Source: Treponema sp. | GTDB lineage: Bacteria > Spirochaetota > Spirochaetia > Treponematales > Treponemataceae | Reading direction: 5' to 3' | DNA: 50,631 nucleotides | Assembly (NCBI GenBank): GCA_017616165.1 | Contig: JAFZYR010000005.1 | Coordinates: 1-50,631, forward strand | In this document: positions 26,981 to 35,239 of the stretch, piece after piece | How positions within the stretch are numbered: position 1 is the first letter of the stretch | How the letters are laid out: every line of letters starts with the position of its first letter | The notes under the pieces: generated by a model | Told to the model about the DNA's origin: nothing | The model's input: only the letters and a program-made list of their open reading frames with translations | Databases searched by the model: none | Translations under genes and position numbers: made by a program

Positions 26981-28101
26981 CTTCCCCTGCACTGTCCATA
27001 GGGAGACCCTTCCACTTTGCCACAAGGTAAGCGTTCATAAATTCATCAAGGTCGCCGTCCATAACACCCTGAATATTTCCTACAGAATATTTGGTGCGGT
27101 GATCCTTTACCATGGTATATGGGCAGAAGACATAGGAACGAATCTGGCTTCCAAAGGAAATGTCCTTTTTTTCGGCAGCAAATTTTGAGTTTTCCTTTTC
27201 CCTCTGCTCCTGGTAATATTCATAAAGACGAGCCTTGAGCATATTCATACAAGACTGTCTGTTCATAATCTGGCTGCGTTCACTCTGGCAGGCAACAACA
27301 ATTCCCGTAGGAATATGAGTAAAGCGTACTGCAGAGTCTGTTTTGTTTACATGCTGTCCGCCCTTTCCGCCTGCACGGTAGGTATCTACACGAAGGTCTT
27401 CGGGCTTTATGTCTACTTCGATTGTGTCGTCCAATACAGGATAAACATATACAGAAGCAAAGCTTGTGTGACGACGCGCATTGGCATCAAAAGGAGAGAT
27501 TCGTACAAGACGATGGATTCCTCCCTCGCCCTTTAAGTAGCCGTAAACAAAGTCACCCGAAATCTGAATTGTAATTGATTTGATTCCGCCTTCTGCTTCC
27601 AGCTCGTCCATAACCTCGGTTTTGTAGCCGTGACGCTCTGCCCAGCGCAGGTACATACGGCTAAGCATAAAGGCCCAGTCACAGGCTTCGGTACCGCCAG
27701 CCCCTGCATGTACAGTAAGGAAGGCATCGTTCTGGTCTACCTCTCCGCTAAGCAGATTAAGTATATTAAGCTTTTCGAATTTTTCTTTGGCGGCCTCGTA
27801 CATGGAACGAACTTCAGCTTCTTCGTCCTGGCCACCTGATTCTGCAGCAAGCTCGTACATGGCATCAAGGTCGTCCATGTCTTTTAAAAGCTCGCGCCAG
27901 GGTTCAACACGGTTCTTGAGCTTACGAACCTGTGACATCACCTTTTCAGCAGCCTCATGGTCATCCCAAAAGCCGGGAGCCTCCGACTGCTTCATTTTTT
28001 CTGCAATCGATTTATCTATGGCTCCTGAGTCAAAGACGCCCCCAAACATTCATAATATCTTCGCGGAGTTGTTCAATAGGAATTTTTATCTCTTCTAACA
28101 T
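26964..28101 (-). CDS. prfB: peptide chain release factor 2, with programmed +1 frameshift
   Basis: Terminates translation at UAA and UGA. Reading starts at ATG 28101 and yields 23 residues (MLEEIKIPIEQLRED...), then meets TGA at 28032-28030 within CTT TGA C. A +1 shift continues as DSGAIDKSIAEK to the end, giving about 378 residues. In the body are the stop-codon-reading SPF tripeptide (RISPFDANARR) and the catalytic GGQ (GGKGGQHVNKT). The first zero-frame ATG found by simple reading (28049) would lose the conserved N-terminus. The C-terminus has an extra acidic tail (GEDDEEV) encoded in the overlap with the next gene. Confidence 0.95.
28029..28043 (-). promoter_or_regulatory. prfB autoregulatory frameshift site
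   Basis: GGGGG (28043-28039), a 3-base spacer CGT, then CTT TGA C (28035-28029). The purine-rich internal Shine-Dalgarno at 3 bases from the slip codon and UGA followed by C match the classical RF2 feedback element: low RF2 slows termination and favours the +1 slip. Confidence 0.93.
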
Positions 28102-28142
28102 AGCTCTAGAATATCAGTTATGGGGGGAATTTTCAATATAAT

Positions 28143-28169
28143 GGGTTGCCACGCTGCGCTCGCAAGGAC
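28143..28169. repeat. family A repeat, single copy between prfB and the FN3/TPR gene
   Basis: GGGTTGCCACGCTGCGCTCGCAAGGAC, a slightly diverged single unit of family A (usual GGATTGCC...CGCAATGAC). It fills most of the 71-bp gap between the upstream stop (28173) and the prfB start (28101). Confidence 0.6.
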
Positions 28170-28172
28170 GCG

Positions 28173-29060
28173 CTATTCCGGGAGGGCAATTCTGTCCAGG
28201 GTATAGTTCATCCAGATTTTTGTCTGGAGCGGGAATGCCTGTGCAGTTTTGGCAAAGAACATTGCAGCCTGTTCAAAGTCTCCGGTAAAGAAATAGGCCT
28301 GGGCAATGTAGAAATTAACGCGGTTGCGTACGCTCTGACTTATATTTGTACCGTTAAGCTTGTTCAAAAGCACAATTGCTTCCTCATATTTTTCCTGAAC
28401 AAAGGTGGTTTTTAATACTTCAAACAGTAAAAAGTCGTCTCCGCTGTCCGGCGAAACAAGATCTTCTTCAAAAAAGTATGGAGAAACACGGCTGCGTGCT
28501 GTTTTAGAAGAAGAAACCCCAAGCGAAGAAGCAGTCTGTGCTGTCTGATCAGAAATAAGCGTCTCCTGCCCCTGACCTTCTACATAATTAATAAAAGGAA
28601 GCGGAGTTTCGCGCATAGTTCCATCAGTATAAAGCTTTTCTTCTGCCTTCTTTTTTGGTTCTATGTCCTTTTCTTCCGGTGCAATAAGATGAACCCCCTC
28701 TACCGTAGAGTTCATGGAAACAAAAATCATGTCAAATGGACTGTCTGTAAAGGCAATTACTGCATAATAATAATCATTGTAATCCTGCACAACATCAGTA
28801 TAGCTGGTCTCCCAGGGAGAAAGCTCTGCAATAAATACTGCACTTGCAAGCTGGTTATAGGCCGAAATTGGTCTTGTATCTCTGTAAACCAGGAGCTTTG
28901 TAATTTCCGGCTGAGGATCTGCAGGAAGCGTCCAGCTTATATTTATTCTTGTTCCTTTAGAAGGATTTGCCTGAATATCCTGAACTACAGGCTTGTTCTG
29001 GGCTGTCAAAGCCAGTGTCATAGAGAATATAATTAAAATGATAAATATTTTCTTTTTCAT
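28173..29060 (-). CDS. exported protein with FN3-like and TPR-like regions
   Basis: 295 residues. Signal peptide ending LALTA-Q, an FN3-type beta-sandwich (about 22-120; TRINISWTLPADP, then YAVIAFTD), a charged linker, and a C-terminal pair of TPR-like helices (YEEAIVLLNKLNG and NFYIAQAYFFTGDFEQAAMFFAKTAQAFP). TPR repeats of this type scaffold periplasmic complexes. A good ribosome site (AGAGGG) lies between the ATG and a block of family A repeats, which forms almost all of its upstream leader. Function unknown. Confidence 0.75.
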   Translation of the reverse strand: MKKKIFIILIIFSMTLALTAQNKPVVQDIQANPSKGTRINISWTLPADPQPEITKLLVYRDTRPISAYNQLASAVFIAELSPWETSYTDVVQDYNDYYYAVIAFTDSPFDMIFVSMNSTVEGVHLIAPEEKDIEPKKKAEEKLYTDGTMRETPLPFINYVEGQGQETLISDQTAQTASSLGVSSSKTARSRVSPYFFEEDLVSPDSGDDFLLFEVLKTTFVQEKYEEAIVLLNKLNGTNISQSVRNRVNFYIAQAYFFTGDFEQAAMFFAKTAQAFPLQTKIWMNYTLDRIALPE

Positions 29061-29079
29061 AAAAATCCCTCTTTATATG

Positions 29080-29188
29080 TGGATTGCCACGTCGCTTCGC
29101 TCCTCGCAATGACACAATTAACCACGTCGCTTCGCTCCTCGCAATGACACAATTGACCACGTCATTGCGAGCGCAGCGCGGCAATCCA
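29080..29188. repeat. family A composite: inverted pair with an internal 34-bp direct duplication
   Basis: Outer ends TGGATTGCC and GGCAATCCA form an inverted repeat 109 bp apart. Inside, a 34-bp segment (CCACGTCGCTTCGCTCC...) occurs twice in tandem (29087-29120, 29121-29154) before the inverted right arm. It fills the gap between the TPR gene stop (29196) and the FN3/TPR gene, and would fold into a long hairpin in the RNA. Confidence 0.8.
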
Positions 29189-29195
29189 CAACTTA

Positions 29196-31322
29196 TTAAT
29201 AAATATTCCTTAACAAGTCCAGAATAGACGGACGTTCTACCGCCTTCTTTATTTCATCAACAAGTTCAGAACCCTTTACCTCGTTTTTGACAACGGCGTT
29301 ACCCTTTTCGTCTGCGGCAGGAACATTGTCTATTGCGTTTCCATTTGCATCGTTATTTGTTTTTGGCTGCGGCATGGAAACAAGAACAATTTCGTCGTCA
29401 ATGTTTATTCTATCATAAAAACCATGACTTTCTATTGTTGCTTCAGAAATTTCTTCTCCGAGTGTTGTAATTACAAGAGTACCAAGCACATCATCATCAC
29501 GGTAATAAAGTCCGGTTCCAGAATCTGCTGTCCTTATCTGCCCCTTCTTTATAATTTTGAACACTGCATCTGCTACAATGTTTTCTGATTTTCCAAGATC
29601 TACAAGAACAGTTTTTCCATTGCGTGCCAAAAGCTTTCCGCGTACACTAAGCTTTTCCAGAACAGCATTGCGGAAGCGGCGGAGTACTGTACTAAAGCGG
29701 TTGTTGCCCGTGCAGTAGAACGAGTTCTTTGTAATTTCAAGCCCTGTACGTCCGGAATACATTGTGCTGTTCAAGGTCATATCGTTTTCGCCTTCGCTAA
29801 GCGAAAGAATGATAAAGTAATCAAAGGCACCGGCACGTGCACTCTTAAAGGCTTCTCCATAACCGCTAACAGGAGTAACCTGAGTTTTTACGCTTGTAAT
29901 TGCAACTCCACTGAATATGTCTGCGGCGGCATTTGCAACAAGGCGGTTTGTATCTGCATGAATAAAGGAATTATTGCTTTCTTCGTAGAATACGGCAATG
30001 TTCCATCTTGTTTTATCCAGATAGAACGGCTCCACCTTCCACTTTGTACCAAGATTATCAATCAAAAGCGAATCAAAGGCTTCTATTTTGTCGTCCAGCG
30101 TTGTTTTCTGGCGGCTTGTAAGCTTGTCGTAATTATGCTCCTTTATAAACTTAAGCTGCTCAAGATAAAGCTCGTACATTCCGTTTATTTCAAGAATGTC
30201 TGCATAGGCAGAACGTGCTTCGTAATTCATAGGGTCAAGCAGCAGAGCGCGCTGGTATTCATAAACTGCCCCGGAACCATCGTAGCGGGAAGCATACTGC
30301 TTTGCATTGTCTATGTGATACTTCGCATAAGAAGCACGACGGCTGTCTTCAAGACTGAGCGTATTGCGAATTTCGTTTTCCATGGCAGAACGCATAATTT
30401 CGTCCTGAGGATTAATTGAAAGACCGCTTGTCCAGGTGTCTATGGCAGCACTGGTATTTCCAAGCTTGTTCTGTGCAACACCCTTTATAAACCAGGCATT
30501 TGTATTTTTGCGGTTGCGGCTTATAAGGTAGTCGCTTATATCAATTACCTCTGAGTACCTGCCCTGCTGATACAAAACTGTAGAAAGCATGTCGTAGGCC
30601 TTGTCGTAATTGCTGTTTACTTCTACTGCAATGCGTGCCTGTTTTTCGGCAGTAACATAATCACCTTCAATTGAGTATATAATGGAAGCAAGATAATGAA
30701 CCTCAGGCTCTCCCGAATAATACGCAAGTGCCTGTCGCAAATAAGTATTTGCCTGAGTGTAATTTCCACGCTCTGCATAAACTAAAGCCAGAGAAAGCAG
30801 TGCCTTGCGGTTTGTATTCTGCCTTTTGAGCGCTTCCATGTATTCATTTTCTGCCCCGGAAAATCTTCCTTCGTAAAGCTCAATTTCTGCAAGTCCAAAG
30901 TGGGCATCTATATCATTAGGGTATTTTTTGAGAATGTCATTAAAGATTTTCTGACCTTCTTCTATCTGACCAAGAGAAACATAAACCATTCCCTTAAGGT
31001 TTTGAATCTGATTATTATTCTTTTCGTATTTTTCTGCGTTTTCAAGATACTGCAGGGCAAGGTCAAATTCGCCAAGCTTATACGAGCATTCTGCAAGCTT
31101 GTACCAGGCGTCTGTAAAAGCCGGATTGTCCTTTACAACCTCCAGATAATACTGCGAGGCGGCATAATAGTTTTCATCCTGCTGAAACTCAATTCCCTGG
31201 TTGTATTTATCAAGCACAGAGGCAGAGCTCGAAGCAGGAGCTGCAGCAAGCGGAGAAAAAACAAAAGTCATTAATACGGCAGCAACAATGGCCTTATTCG
31301 GTTTGATTCTGGTCATCTTCAT
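29196..31322 (-). CDS. large exported TPR protein with FlgT/Lpo-like C-terminal domain
   Basis: 708 residues. Signal peptide (ending SPLAAA-P), then about ten tetratricopeptide repeats (about 35-400; YYLEVVKDNPAFTDAWYKLAE, YLENAEKYEKNNNQI, AIDTWTSGLSINPQ and so on). A C-terminal region (about 430-660) follows, of the kind that processes small soluble domains in FlgT or CsgG-like proteins: WNIAVFYEE, then GKTVLVDLGKSENIVADAVFKI. The start overlaps the end of the CBS gene by 29 bases; a second in-frame ATG is two codons on. I infer a periplasmic or outer-membrane scaffold. Confidence 0.78.
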   Translation of the reverse strand: MKMTRIKPNKAIVAAVLMTFVFSPLAAAPASSSASVLDKYNQGIEFQQDENYYAASQYYLEVVKDNPAFTDAWYKLAECSYKLGEFDLALQYLENAEKYEKNNNQIQNLKGMVYVSLGQIEEGQKIFNDILKKYPNDIDAHFGLAEIELYEGRFSGAENEYMEALKRQNTNRKALLSLALVYAERGNYTQANTYLRQALAYYSGEPEVHYLASIIYSIEGDYVTAEKQARIAVEVNSNYDKAYDMLSTVLYQQGRYSEVIDISDYLISRNRKNTNAWFIKGVAQNKLGNTSAAIDTWTSGLSINPQDEIMRSAMENEIRNTLSLEDSRRASYAKYHIDNAKQYASRYDGSGAVYEYQRALLLDPMNYEARSAYADILEINGMYELYLEQLKFIKEHNYDKLTSRQKTTLDDKIEAFDSLLIDNLGTKWKVEPFYLDKTRWNIAVFYEESNNSFIHADTNRLVANAAADIFSGVAITSVKTQVTPVSGYGEAFKSARAGAFDYFIILSLSEGENDMTLNSTMYSGRTGLEITKNSFYCTGNNRFSTVLRRFRNAVLEKLSVRGKLLARNGKTVLVDLGKSENIVADAVFKIIKKGQIRTADSGTGLYYRDDDVLGTLVITTLGEEISEATIESHGFYDRINIDDEIVLVSMPQPKTNNDANGNAIDNVPAADEKGNAVVKNEVKGSELVDEIKKAVERPSILDLLRNIY

Positions 31323-32091
31323 TGTTTCTTATTACCTTAATTACGTTTATTCTATGTCCTTCCATGTCCTGAACTATAAAATCATAGTTATTCCATGAAG
31401 CCTTCTCATATTTTACAGGTACTTTGCCAAATAAATCAAATACAAATCCACCAAGAGAGTCAAAATCTTCGTTAGGGAACTGTGCGCTTATTGTTTCATT
31501 AAGGTCGTCCAGGTCTACGCGGGCGTCACACAGCCATACGTTTTCGTTTATGGTGATTATATCCTCTCGTTCCTTATCAAACTCATCCTGAATATCGCCT
31601 ACAATTTCTTCTATAATATCTTCCATTGTAACAATACCGGAGATTCCGCCGTATTCGTCAATTGCCATTGCAATGTGCAGGTGATGACGCTTGAATTCAC
31701 GAAGCAGGGAATCTATGCGCTTGCTTTCTGGAACAAAATACGGCTTACGGATTATCTTTACCAGGTCAATTGCCTGATTTTCTGCAAATGATTTGAGCAG
31801 GTCCTTAACATAAAGCACGCCCACTACATTATCAATTGAATCTGTATAAACCGGGAAGCGTGAATGACCGCTCGCTATGATTTTTGTTACAAGCTCGTCC
31901 TTTGGTGTATCCGAAGAAATAAAGTCTACGTCAATTCGTGGAACCATAACCTCCTTTACAGAAGTAATTGAAAGGTCCTCTACACCCTGAATCATATCCT
32001 TTTTTTCTTCGTTGAGAATTTTTTCTTCTATTTTGTCGATATCGCTTGGGGAACCTGCTTTATTCTTTTTTTTGTGATTAAACAAACTCAT
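31294..32091 (-). CDS. CBS-domain HlyC/CorC (TlyC)-family protein
   Basis: 265 residues with two CBS domains (about 45-105 and 110-170, VMVPRIDVDFIS and AIDEYGGISGIVTMEDIIEEIVGDI) and a C-terminal CorC_HlyC domain (about 180-260). It lacks the DUF21 membrane domain of the larger paralogues. Such proteins sense adenosyl ligands and affect Mg2+ or Co2+ handling; tlyC was once called a haemolysin in Brachyspira. Its ATG overlaps the ybeY stop by four bases (ATGA), a standard ybeY-corC pairing. Confidence 0.9.
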   Translation of the reverse strand: MSLFNHKKKNKAGSPSDIDKIEEKILNEEKKDMIQGVEDLSITSVKEVMVPRIDVDFISSDTPKDELVTKIIASGHSRFPVYTDSIDNVVGVLYVKDLLKSFAENQAIDLVKIIRKPYFVPESKRIDSLLREFKRHHLHIAMAIDEYGGISGIVTMEDIIEEIVGDIQDEFDKEREDIITINENVWLCDARVDLDDLNETISAQFPNEDFDSLGGFVFDLFGKVPVKYEKASWNNYDFIVQDMEGHRINVIKVIRNNEDDQNQTE

Positions 32092-32567
32092 TTTATGATA
32101 ATTTCATCCTTTAATTTTTGTAGTATCTGCTCCTGGAGTATAAGCATTTCTCCTTGTGGAGCCTTTTGTTTTTCTATATGTTCTTCTCCGTGGTCCATTC
32201 CGTTCAGATGTAAAAGGCCGTGAACAAGCAGTCTCTTAAGTTCTGAATTCTGGTCCTCTTCAAAATATTCGGCATTTACCGGCAAGGTATCAAGACTAAT
32301 TACTATGTCTCCGACACATTTCCAGCTGCCTTCTTCGTCTTCATATTCTTCATCGTTTTCAAAAGATAAAACATCTGTAGGAGCGTCTATGTTACGGTAA
32401 GCCTTGTTAAGCTCTTTGATATAATCATCCCTGCAAAAAAACAGGGAGATTTCTTCCTGGTCGTATCCAAGAAGCTGAGCGGCTTTTTCCATAAAACTTA
32501 CGGCTGAATCAGTCCAGTCGGGTTCTACTACACCCTCCCCAACTGCAGCAAAAATCCTGTTAGACAT
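32088..32567 (-). CDS. ybeY: endoribonuclease YbeY (rRNA maturation)
   Basis: 159 residues. The metal-binding motif HGLLHLNGMDHGEEH (H-x3-H-x5-H) is intact, and DVLSFENDEE is a YbeY hallmark. It matures the 16S rRNA 3' end and takes part in ribosome quality control. The ATG directly follows the stop of the upstream HD gene (TAAATG). Confidence 0.93.
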   Translation of the reverse strand: MSNRIFAAVGEGVVEPDWTDSAVSFMEKAAQLLGYDQEEISLFFCRDDYIKELNKAYRNIDAPTDVLSFENDEEYEDEEGSWKCVGDIVISLDTLPVNAEYFEEDQNSELKRLLVHGLLHLNGMDHGEEHIEKQKAPQGEMLILQEQILQKLKDEIIIK

Positions 32568-34277
32568 TTACTTTTTTCCCGCCTTTTTTTCTTCTGTTTT
32601 TTCCTGAGGCTTTATGTCATCAGGGTCCTGCTGGTCCGGATATTCAATACGGCTGTGATAAAAGCCTGCAAGAATCTGAACAAAGGCTTCTTTAATTTTT
32701 GAAATATCGCGGTAAGTAAGATCACAGTTATCAAGCTGATGTGCTTCAATCTTTCCGTTTATAAGACTGGTTATAAAGGTTTCAAGACGCGGAATCGAAG
32801 GATTTTTAAGTGTATGACAGGCAGCTTCTACTGTATCTGCAAGCATTACTACACCACTTTCGCGGGTTGTAGGAGCCGGACCAGGGTAAGCAAAATCCTC
32901 CGGAGAAAGCGACGGATCTTTTTCCTTAGCCTCCTGATAAAAATACTGGATTACAGTATTACCGTGATGCTCGCCAATTACATCTATAATTACGCGTGGA
33001 AGATGCATCTGCATTGCCTTTTCCACACCCTTTTTTACATGGCTTTTGATTACAGTTGCATAAAGGGTCGGGTTTATGTCGTTGTGCTTTTCGGTGTCGC
33101 CCTGCTTGTTTTCTACAAAGTATTCACTCTGATCAAGCTTACCGATATCGTGATAATAACCGCCTACACGTGCAATTAGAGGATTTGCTCCAATTTCGCG
33201 GCAGGCAAATTCTGCAAGCTGAGCAACCATCATAGAATGCTGATAGGTACCACTGGCAGTAATACACATCTTTTTAAGAAGAGCGGCATTTGTATCACTC
33301 AAATCCATAAGACGGAAAACCGAAGCAGTATTGAGCATGTATTCAAGCGGAGTCAAAAGCCCCAGTGTAAGAATACCAGACAAGAAGCCGTTACAAAGAA
33401 TGCCTATAAAAAGCTTTGCATGAGAAACAAAGGTTTCGTTGAAAACAACGATGAGCAGAACAAAGAAAACCAGGTCACAAAGTGCCAGAATAATTGCTGC
33501 AAACACAAGGTCAATTCGGCGTTCTACCTTACGCACAATTGCAACCGAAGACATTGAAGAACCCAGTGTAAACAGGAACGGAACAATTTCCCAGGAGCCC
33601 GAGCCCAGCACTGCAAAGGAAACTATGAACGAAAAAAGCACTGCCGAATTCTGACCGTAAAGGATTGTAATAATCATTGTAAAAAGGCTTGCCGGAATTA
33701 TCATACACAAAGCATAAGGAGTTGCGCATAACGGAAGCTTAGAACCAAACGAAGCCGCAAAGAAAATTGTTATAAGAAAGATAACCTGCAGCAGCGGCTC
33801 CTGCAGCCTTATTTTGCGGCCAAACGGCAGCAGGGAAAAAAGTAGGTAATACATTATTGCAATTACCAACAGATATAAAATCTTATTTGCAAAGGCACGG
33901 TAGTCTATGTAAATCGGAGACGCAATCATTTTTTCAAGCTTGGCATAGGCTTCTTCTGTAATTTGAAAGCCCTTTCTGATTATTTTTTCGCCGGCAACAA
34001 TTGAATAAGGATTTGCTTCATCTGCCGGAATATTTTTTTCTGCAATAATTGTTCTGTCCGAAATCTGACCAATTTCAAAATCTTCTATTGAAAAGCTTGC
34101 AACTGTTTCGATTGTTGTAATTTTTGCAAACACAAGTGCACAGATTGCCATGTATCCCAAAAGAAAAAGCAGAAGGAAAGGATATTTTGTCCTTATATAT
34201 TGTCCTACGCTTTTAAAGAACACAGAGAACGAATTCTTTTTTTCTGTATTTTTGTTATTCTTCTGTTTGTTTTTCAT
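32568..34277 (-). CDS. PgpH-like 7TM-HD phosphodiesterase (probable c-di-AMP hydrolase)
   Basis: 569 residues. One N-terminal helix (about 34-52), a short extracytoplasmic region (about 60-130), six or seven further helices (about 135-305), and a cytoplasmic HD domain (GTYQHSMMVAQLAEFACREIG, then VGGYYHDIGKL; motif HD plus later EHHG and DTVEAA). This is the 7TMR-HD layout of PgpH. The extracytoplasmic part is much smaller than in firmicute PgpH, so ligand sensing may differ. Its gene lies between phoH and ybeY, the common bacterial arrangement. c-di-AMP hydrolysis is inferred from the family. Confidence 0.88.
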   Translation of the reverse strand: MKNKQKNNKNTEKKNSFSVFFKSVGQYIRTKYPFLLLFLLGYMAICALVFAKITTIETVASFSIEDFEIGQISDRTIIAEKNIPADEANPYSIVAGEKIIRKGFQITEEAYAKLEKMIASPIYIDYRAFANKILYLLVIAIMYYLLFSLLPFGRKIRLQEPLLQVIFLITIFFAASFGSKLPLCATPYALCMIIPASLFTMIITILYGQNSAVLFSFIVSFAVLGSGSWEIVPFLFTLGSSMSSVAIVRKVERRIDLVFAAIILALCDLVFFVLLIVVFNETFVSHAKLFIGILCNGFLSGILTLGLLTPLEYMLNTASVFRLMDLSDTNAALLKKMCITASGTYQHSMMVAQLAEFACREIGANPLIARVGGYYHDIGKLDQSEYFVENKQGDTEKHNDINPTLYATVIKSHVKKGVEKAMQMHLPRVIIDVIGEHHGNTVIQYFYQEAKEKDPSLSPEDFAYPGPAPTTRESGVVMLADTVEAACHTLKNPSIPRLETFITSLINGKIEAHQLDNCDLTYRDISKIKEAFVQILAGFYHSRIEYPDQQDPDDIKPQEKTEEKKAGKK

Positions 34278-35199
34278 TTTCGTAAGCCCTTACAATTTTC
34301 TTAACAAGACGATTTCTTACGACATCCTCTGCCGTAAGCTCCATAAAGCCTATATCTTCTATTTTATACAAAATACTTATTGAATGCACCAGTCCCGAGC
34401 TGTGTTTTTTCGGAAGGTCAATCTGTGTCGGATCTCCTGTTACAAACACCTTTGAATTTTCGCCCATACGGGTAAGGAACATTTTCATCTGCGAATTGGT
34501 TGTGTTCTGTGCCTCGTCCAGAATGATTACAGCGTTATTGAGAGTCCTACCCCTCATATATGCAAGCGGTGCAACTTCTATTACGCCGGCTTCTGTAAGC
34601 TTTTTTACTGTCTCTATGGAAGTTACTGCTTCCATGGCATCTCTGAGCGGCCGAAGATACGGATTAATTTTCTGCTCCAGGTCGCCCGGTAAATATCCAA
34701 GGCTTTCTCCTGCTTCTACAACAGGACGGGTAATGATGAGCTTGCTTTTTTTATGAGACAAAACAAGGCGCAGTGCTTCTGCAACAGCAAGATAGGTCTT
34801 ACCGCTTCCGGCACTACCCGTACAAAAAACCATATCCTTTGTCTGCAAAAGATTTATATATTCTGCCTGATGCTGGGTTCGCGGGTAAACCTTTTTAGCA
34901 GCACCGGGTATGTTTATGCAGATTTCATCGGCGTTTACTTTTTTCTGGGTATTCAGAACGGAAAGAACTATATCCTCGCTGTTGAGGCTGCCGTCATTTA
35001 TTTCGTCAACTATGCGGTCTATTATAAATTGAAACTTCTGACATATCTGCTGGTCACTTGCATCAATAGAAAGCTCGTTTCCCTTTGTATAAACAGACAC
35101 ACCCAGACTTTCTTCTATGAGTTTTAGATTGCTGTCATTCGTTCCGCAAACACATGAAATTATGTTATTATCCGGAACTACTATTGTATATTCGCTCAA
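34255..35199 (-). CDS. phoH: PhoH-like ATPase
   Basis: 314 residues. N-terminal KH/R3H-like part (1-100), then a P-loop ATPase with Walker A GSAGSGKTYLA (about 135-145), VVEAGESLGYLPGDLEQKI, and Walker B VIILDEAQNTTNSQMKMFLTRMG. PhoH proteins are RNA-associated ATPases next to ybeY in many genomes. The start is TTG at 35199, preceded by AAGAGGA, which fits better than any internal ATG. The C-terminal codons overlap the 7TM-HD gene by 23 bases. Confidence 0.92.
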   Translation of the reverse strand: MSEYTIVVPDNNIISCVCGTNDSNLKLIEESLGVSVYTKGNELSIDASDQQICQKFQFIIDRIVDEINDGSLNSEDIVLSVLNTQKKVNADEICINIPGAAKKVYPRTQHQAEYINLLQTKDMVFCTGSAGSGKTYLAVAEALRLVLSHKKSKLIITRPVVEAGESLGYLPGDLEQKINPYLRPLRDAMEAVTSIETVKKLTEAGVIEVAPLAYMRGRTLNNAVIILDEAQNTTNSQMKMFLTRMGENSKVFVTGDPTQIDLPKKHSSGLVHSISILYKIEDIGFMELTAEDVVRNRLVKKIVRAYENEKQTEE

Positions 35200-35239
35200 A
35201 TATTCCTCTTATAAGTATTATTTTATAATGCAAGTTCAT

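Noticed and set aside
28030..28032. In-frame TGA in prfB taken as a broken gene
   Set aside because: The context GGGGG-CGT-CTT-TGA-C is the known RF2 autoregulatory frameshift, so the gene is intact.
29087..29154. Two 34-bp direct repeats that could suggest a mini CRISPR array
   Set aside because: There are only two copies, directly adjacent without spacers, and they are part of a dispersed palindromic repeat with an inverted arm; no cas gene is present.
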